From Acanthaster planci (lineage: Eukaryota > Echinodermata > Asteroidea > Valvatida > Acanthasteridae), in contig NW_019091402.1 of the NCBI RefSeq assembly GCF_001949145.1, forward strand, positions 1,991,663 to 2,032,943: a stretch of 41,281 nt of DNA. The letters run 5' to 3'. Positions 34,946 through 41,281 of the stretch are shown in pieces. Made by a program: the position numbers and the translations under genes. Position 1 is the first letter of the stretch. Every line of letters starts with the position of its first letter. Under the pieces are notes generated by a model. That model saw only the letters and a list, made by a program, of their open reading frames with translations. It ran no database searches and had not been told where the DNA came from.

Positions 34946-37900
34946 GCGACTGTAACCCCAGCATCCGACTTCAACAAGGATCTTGATGCCCAAGTCTTAC
35001 TAAAAATCTTGCAGGACCCCCAGGGTAAGTCTGTGAGACCCTTGTGAGCAAGGTCAGAGTGGGGGTGCAGTGACAAAATAAGTGGGTTTTCCCCAAAACG
35101 CAGCTCCAAAATTTAGTTAGGTTATGCAACAAATGGGCATTGCTGAAGTCATGTGGCCGGCGGCCCAACGCGCAGAACCAACGGGTTTAGTTCTGCCCCC
35201 GCCCCGTTTGTACGACAATTAATAGCAGATATCTCGCATGCGTGCAACGCATGCGAAGTGCGCACACGCCATGACGCCTCAGGTGGTCCCATTATATAAA
35301 CGTAATTGTCAGACAAAGTCTGTGGCCACCTTTCAAGAGTAAACGCAATATATAACTAGGTGAATTTACGTTGTACCTTCAACAATAGATAGAACAAAAT
35401 TCTATCGACATGAAACTGCAGCCCGGAAGGTTTGTACGGAAGCCCGTCAGTGCCAACAAACGCAATAATATTGCAAAAATAACACAATATTATTGCGATA
35501 TAATGCAATAACATGGCGAAATAACGCCATGATTCTGCGAAATGACTCTTCTTCTCCGGTATGCAAAGAGCAACATTAACAATCAATGACTTGTACGCCA
35601 AACGTCGTTTGAGGGTCCTTAAACTTACAATGATACCATTATTTGCTGCCCAAAACCACAATATGTGATCAGAACCAAGAGAGAAGTACACGCTCACGAG
35701 TTTGTGTAATGTCATGCTTAGCTTTCCTAAAATACTGTTTCACGGAAAATCACCTACACTGCTCCCTCTAATGTCCTTGTAAAACTATTGCGTTATTCAG
35801 CAAACCTATTGGGTTCTTTTGCAAAGTTAGTGCGTTATTTTGCAATACAATATTTTGGCAGAGCTAAAATTTGCACTAATGGGCTTCCGTAGGTTTGGAT
35901 AATATCGACGTAAAACGAAAAGCTGCCTTGTGGCAAAAAGCCTCGGAAATCACGTGATTTGATTGTTCTACTAACTGCGACACATCACCTGATTGAACTT
36001 CCGTGATTTTTCCTAACATTTCCCCACCTACCTTTTGAGAGGGGGGGTCAATCATGGGATCGCCCTGGCAGTGACTGAAACGGGGGGGGGGGGTCATATC
36101 CATCCTCATATTATGTTTGTGCACAAAACACTACTACATTATGTTAATGCGCGCAATGCCTACTCCCCTCTAAAATACTCCTTCCCCTTTTGGAAAATGT
36201 ATCAGGCAACTGTTTGGGATACTTGCCAATGTGTCTGGAAGCTTGTGGTTGGCGCAAGGACTGTAAACAGGTAGTGTGTTCACCTGCGGACCTGGATAAG
36301 CCCTTGTGATTGACAGGGCCGAGCCTGGGTCTGGAGAGGCTGACCACGTGGAATTATTTACACTGTCTAGCCCCAGCTGTTGTGCTATAAGGGCTTTGGA
36401 TGAGTGGGTTATGGTGATTCAAACATGTTTAGTGGGAATTTCCCGTGTTTTTTAGTATTTCCGTATTGTTGAATTCAGCGCCACCCACTGCAGACCACGC
36501 CCCCAAAAGGAGAGTTTCCCCACAAAACACACTGAAAAATTTTCCCAAGGTGGCCTCCGATTTATTTTGAAAAAAACAGAAAATGACATTTAATCATGGG
36601 ATCATTGACTACAATAAGATTTGAGCCTCTTTTGCCACAATGTGCCGTATTTGGCCAAAAATTGGACACGGTGCCTCGCCGGAGGTTAAAAACTGAAGCA
36701 GCGTTGAGTTACATGTTTGGTGTATGTCATATTAAGAAGAATCTGTGTCCGTCTGAAGTCAGGTCATTTGTTCCTCGCTCTACTAAGTGGAGCATTTTGT
36801 ATGAAACAAAATTCGAAAAGGAGGAGTGCTATAGCGATCTACTCAATTCAGCTTATTTTTTCCATTGCAGGCACGAACACACAGGGTATCGTCAATGTCC
36901 TCGGGAAAAGAAGCAATGCACAGAGACAGAGGATAATCGTTCGATACAAGCGCGCATACAACAGGGTATGCTCCAGCAATAACGGAAAGTCGGTCGTGAC
37001 ACTAGACAAATGGAGCTTAATTTAACATAGCAAGACGTCTGGACATTTCGGCCTACAAGTGTTGTTATGTTCCAGAAAATGAATTTGGTAGTTCTTGAAT
37101 CCCATCAGAGGAGAATAACCTTAATTCCTATTTTAATTTCAGATTTAATCGAAGCCGAAGGTGCGGTGTCTGATAACATTACAGACTTTCAAAATTTATC
37201 CATCTGGTATATTTATATTGTAATAACAATATATATCATACCAAACAAGTCAAATATGAGCAGTTGATTGGGTCTGTCTGGCACACTTTGACCTTTTCCT
37301 AAGAAATATGAAAAGGTCACGTATAATGTATGAATATGATTGAATTCAGGTTAAGGTAAAAATTCTTGCACAGTTTGACCTTATCTGAGGCAAAGATTGC
37401 ACAACGCGTAGGAATGTCGGAGCTTGGGGTAACAAGTCTGGCAGAGTTTAATGTTTTCTAAAGGGAAAAGTTGCACAACGCATGGAAATATGAGATGATT
37501 ATTTGATCTATTACAGAGTAAATGTTAATACATCGTTAAACATAATTATGAAGTACTGTTATTTTTGAAAGATATTGGTCAATATAAGAACACAACACAA
37601 ATTCATTGGACTTCATCACAGGTTAAAGCATTTTTTTCTCTCTTTTTTCATCTTTGTTTTACTTTTATCATAATAACTGTAACAATTACAAGAGTGACTA
37701 CCAAAGGTTTAAATTTTAAATCAGAGGCACTGCACAGAAGTACTAATGAATAGTTGGAACAATTTGTCTTTGATCAAATTTAATCTTAAATTTGTCAGCT
37801 GAAATTTAACATAATGTTTAGGCGTAGCCTTATTCAAGGATTTGTTTACTTCCATGCCTTTATCGGGTTTTTCTTTGAGATTGTCCACAATGTGTGGTGA

Positions 37901-40900
37901 CTTTCATTGTCCTTCAGGTGTATGCAGTGACAGAAACTCCTTGTCGAAAAAGTATTGCTTGACTGCCCAGAGAGCTTTCTGTTTGCCTTTTGCCTGGCTT
38001 GATCTTCATCCTTACCCTCCTTGATGTACTTGTCATATTTTTCCACCCGATCTGACTATCCATCGCTACTTATAAATGAGGCCTGTGCAGCAAATGGCCT
38101 GCAAAAACTGTGATGCTAATATATTATCGTATGATGCAATACAGTGGCACACTTATAACTGAGGCTAGTCAGCCTCAAGAAAATTTTCAAGCAAAAGGCT
38201 CGAACAAGCCTCACTTATAGGTTTACCTATTGAATCATACGATAATATATTAGCATCACAGTTAGAACGTGGCTATTTTGCTGCACAGGCCTCACGTAGC
38301 GGTGGGTAGTCGGATCGGGTGTATTTTTCATTCCTTATTCCTTATTTGTTTCTTCATCCGAGGTTTCGTCATCTTCTACCTCCTTTACGGATTCCATGTC
38401 ATTGTAAACTTCATTCAAGCCAGATTCCTCTTAAGTGTCGATATTCTCCCTGCATTCCATTGATTACGTTTCCATTCAAAGCTTTTGTCACAACCTAACC
38501 TCATTCATACTGAAAGGTTATACATGACCTTTTCATATTTCTTTAGAAAAAGTCAAAGTTTTCCAGACAGACCCTATCAACTACTAATAATATATGTATC
38601 CTTGGCAACTGGGTTCAGGCTTGACCACAGGTGTTATATCGCTATGTTGTTTTCCTTAGCAGCTGTAACCAGTTCTACAAGAACAATTATACAATTTCAA
38701 TCGCAACTTCAAAATGACTCTTTCCCCTGGACTGAAAATTAGAATCTTGTAAAGGACCTAAAGACTAAACTTTCAGGCAACTTCAAGAAGACAATTCTTG
38801 CCCTGATGAATCTTCCAGCCTTGTACCAAGCCAAGTGCATCATAAGAGCCATGAAGGTGTGTATTTTTGTAAGGGTCGAAATAATCTTCGACCATAAATT
38901 GTATAGTATTTGATTATTACGTTCACTTTAATATCAATAGCCAAATCGATATTTCATGATTACTCTCGCCTTGTTTCTCTTAAATCTTTCTAGGGTGCTG
39001 GGGCTGATATAGATGCGCTGATTGAGATCATTGCCACGAAGAGCAGTCAGGTATATATTAAAGCAATCACGCATTGGGAAGAATGACATCTGAAGCTGAA
39101 AATGAAGGGAAGCGTCTCCAAAAAGAACCTGAGAACTTGAACTTTATAAACTTTTCGGGGGGGGGGCTCCAATGGGGCACTGTTGTCAATTCAGGAAGTC
39201 CAAACAATCTACGCTCCTTCGAGAGAAACCAGCAAAGAGTTTTATATGGGTGAAAATAACAGAGTTATGAGTCCCCAAATTCTGTCTCGCACAAACACCA
39301 ATAGACCTTCAAGGAGACATTATTTTCGATCTTCTTCCAAAATCTATCTTATCTGTTAAATTGGGTGGCTAAAAGTTTTATATATACCAAAAATATCAAT
39401 TTTTTGCATGATTTTTAAACAAACTCTGATGTCGTTACCGTTACTTTAATTCTGTGATTGCCAAAATGAAAATCCCCCTGCAATTCAAGATGGCCAACTC
39501 GTGAGTATTCCATAAATGCAGACTGTAGCGTAATGGTGTACTTTCTGCTTACATTTGGCCTATATCGGACTGTCAGTGGCAGAAAGCATTCCTAAAGAAA
39601 CAAAGTATTGGCATTAGGGATAAAGAAAACTTTGCACAATCTTACACACTTCAAAGACTGACCGTTCTTTCAACCGGTGATAATTTTCTGATAATTTTAA
39701 GTCTAGCAAGACCCCGAAACGCTAGTAGGCTATTCAAAGACTGGAAGTAAAGTTATTGGCATACATAGGTGTCTTTTTCATAGAAAAATGATCTTGAAAG
39801 ATACAAATTGCCTGGGTCCTTTAAACGTTCTTCCTCAATTGACATCTCCTATTGCGTTATCGTCACATTTGCAGGAAATTCTGGCCCTTAAAGTGGCTTA
39901 CAACTCCGGTGAGTGTTTCTCCAGCGACCAAGTTGGTATATCCTAACCGTTCTGCGAGTCACTTGACCCAGACATTAACTTCGAGATGCTAGAACGCAGC
40001 CCCTGCTGACGTACAAACGGGGAGGTCTGGTAGCTTAATTGGGGCTTGTTAATTGGCTCGCTATAAATTGCCAGATATCTACTAAAATACCTAAAAATGT
40101 TTCTGATAATGAGGTAAATAGTGTTAAATGATAACCCAAATAACGGATTAAAGAGTTAAGGCTGATGTGATCCAATAGCATTGTGTCCTGAAGCAAGACA
40201 TACAGCTTTGAAAATCTTAGTTCGGATCGGTGGCTGTGATGGTGACATGCGTGCTTACAGTTGGGGCAAATATGGCATTACCGAAGCTACATACCGGCTC
40301 TGTATACTTCATGGAAATAGTTTGACCGCCCAGGGGTGCATTACAAGTAGGCAGTTCTTTGATGCAAGGCAGAATTTTGACGGTCTTTCACTTCACCCCT
40401 TTGTCATCTCTCTAAAGAGACGGGGACTCCGTTGACGACAGAATTGGTAGGCGAGACAACTGGAGATCTCCGACGCCTGCTGCTCGGGCTGAGCACGGTA
40501 GGAGAATGTATCTTATGTGTGTGCGTGTCTTAGACCGCCCATGTATTAAACAGTATGCTTCTCAGTAAATTGCCATTGCTGAAACTAAAGAGCGGTGTAA
40601 GGATGAGAAAAACAAACCCAGTTATTTCTTTGAATAAGATTTGTTTAATTACCCAGCTGTTTGTTTGGTCGGTACTAGCTGGGTTTTATAACGAAAAAGG
40701 GCCAAGGATACAGTTTAGGGTGATTCAAAATGACCGCAGCATCCTTGAATGATAAAGGAAAACCTTGGAAATAATTATACCCATCGAGCTATACATTTGC
40801 CAAATCCACAGAAACCGTTTAAAAACCCCAAAGTATATTGCATCAGATGAGGGTTTCTTATTCGTGGTTGGTTTGGCATTCCTAACAGGTCATGCGAGAC

Positions 40901-40957
40901 GGGTCGTCAGAGGTTGACGGTGCTGAAGTGAGCAGGGACGCGAATTCGCTTCTCGAG
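34946..40957 (+). CDS. Divergent annexin (gene 3, partial; exons 2-8 visible)
   Basis: Third tandem annexin, cut by the window edge before repeats 3 and 4. Visible coding exons: 34946-35024, 36871-36965, 38743-38856, 38994-39050, 39875-39908, 40418-40497, 40889-40957. All have AG/GT borders, correct phases and no stop. Lengths equal gene 2 except exon 2, which is 3 nt longer (in frame). Identity to gene 2 is about 87 of 175 residues by hand. The repeat-1 loop (KGLGTDE in gene 2) reads DPQGTNT and its acidic cap is Lys, so that calcium site is gone. The repeat-2 loop reads KGAGADI, with Thr and Glu lost but the distal Glu kept. The linker before repeat 3 is diverged (RDGSSEVD...). Exon 1 has CTG instead of ATG. 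It could be a functional calcium-independent annexin or a recent pseudogene; intact frames favour the former, the start codon the latter. Confidence 0.7.
35234..35256. other. Perfect 10-bp hairpin in intron 2 of gene 3
   Basis: TCGCATGCGT, loop GCA, ACGCATGCGA. The stem is CpG- and GCATGC-rich. No duplicate in the window; function unknown. Confidence 0.5.
35435..35891. mobile_element. 457-bp TIR element with 6-bp target duplication (intron 2 of gene 3)
   Basis: Terminal inverted repeats TACGGAAGCCC (35435-35445) and GGGCTTCCGTA (35881-35891) are flanked on both sides by GGTTTG (35429-35434 and 35892-35897), a perfect 6-bp direct repeat. Inside each arm are subterminal repeats around GCAATAATATTGC and TGCGTTATTTTGCAA, giving an imperfect inverted repeat of more than 100 bp. 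There is no transposase reading frame, so it is non-autonomous. The superfamily is not assigned. Confidence 0.85.
38044..38321. mobile_element. Palindromic MITE, family B, copy 2, with 8-bp target duplication
   Basis: 278-bp element whose halves are inverted copies: CACCCGATCTGACTA at the left and TAGTCGGATCGGGTG at the right, with paired GCTACTTATAA-type, GAGGCCTGTGCAGCAAA and GCTAATATATTATCGTATGAT blocks further in. TATTTTTC flanks it exactly on both sides (38036-38043 and 38322-38329). The 8-bp duplication suits the hAT superfamily (family knowledge). It lies in intron 3 of gene 3. Copy 1 is at 5371-5644. Confidence 0.9.
40211..40292 (+). other. Conserved block in intron 6 of gene 3
   Basis: Partner of 21322-21403 in gene 2. 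Core ATCGGTGGCTGTGATGG through GTGCTTACAGT. It lies about 125 bp upstream of exon 7. Confidence 0.45.
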
Positions 40958-41281
40958 GTAAAAACTGTTGCTCATGAATCTCAACCCTACTCACACCAAA
41001 TTTTCTCAATGTGCTCAGCAAAATGCTAAAGGGGAAACAGACTTTGCCTGCCTGGCTGTCGGAGTTTGCACAAAGGTCATCCTTAATGAGTGAAAATTTT
41101 AAGATAGGATTCATTACTGAAAGGCCTACACTGAAAATCTACACCACTGTGAGCTGCAGTCTTCAACATTGACTTGTCAGGCCACGTGCTTTCACCTTTC
41201 CTCTTAAATATCCCGCTCCCTTCGTGTCATTGTTTTGACGAACAGTGACCTCAATGACGCCATTTCTTAGTTCCCTCTAAA
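40958..41281. other. Intron 8 of gene 3, cut by the window end
   Basis: The first ~150 bp align loosely with intron 8 of gene 2 (CCAAATTTTCTCAATG against CCGGGTTTTCTTGAGTG; AAAGGTCATCCTTA in both). Exon 9 (repeat 3 calcium loop) does not appear before the window ends. Confidence 0.6.

Noticed and set aside
36081-36093. Long G-runs (also near 841-870, 3741, 27988, 34190, 39160) as quadruplex signals
   Set aside because: They are single homopolymer tracts scattered through introns without the four-tract spacing; their exact lengths are also prone to sequencing error.

Overview
The window is eukaryotic nuclear DNA. Short protein-coding exons (34 to 123 nt) with clean GT..AG borders are scattered through long, AT-rich introns full of small transposons. 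Three four-repeat annexin genes lie head to tail on the + strand. The intron density, a tRNA-derived SINE and many foldback/MITE elements point to a metazoan. A marine invertebrate, perhaps a deuterostome, is my guess; the sequence does not let me name the species.

Layout. Gene 1 (annexin A-like core, coding 542-11161, 12 exons) is complete. Gene 2 (12553-25454, 12 exons) is complete and has the same exon lengths and intron phases. Gene 3 starts near 28.5 kb and runs off the right edge; coding exons 2 to 8 are visible (34946-40957). In genes 1 and 2 the start codon lies at or near the very end of a tiny coding exon 1 (ATG followed directly by a GT donor), so essentially the whole annexin core is encoded from exon 2 onward.

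History. Introns of genes 2 and 3 still align in many places (promoter region, introns 1, 3, 4, 6 and 8), so gene 3 arose by a tandem duplication of roughly 16-19 kb. Introns of genes 1 and 2 do not visibly align, so that split is older. Genes 1 and 2 are nevertheless close in protein sequence with all four calcium sites intact, whereas gene 3 has only about 50% identity to gene 2 over the visible exons (hand count). Gene 3 has lost the repeat-1 calcium loop and its acidic cap, has a damaged repeat-2 loop, and has CTG where gene 2 has its ATG. Yet every visible exon is open, in phase and properly bordered. It is either a calcium-independent, fast-changing annexin or a very young pseudogene.

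Mobile DNA. Several non-autonomous elements can be delimited by hand. A 203-bp foldback (19412-19614) has an 8-bp target duplication and an empty site preserved in gene 3. A 286-bp relative (24764-25049) carries an 11-bp-type minisatellite. A 278-bp palindromic element (38044-38321) has a perfect 8-bp duplication, and a 457-bp element (35435-35891) has a perfect 6-bp duplication. Others are palindromic copies without a clear duplication. A decayed retroelement-like coding stretch sits in intron 1 of gene 3 (about 29.6-31.5 kb). No bacterial-type operon, CRISPR array or free-standing RNA gene was found.
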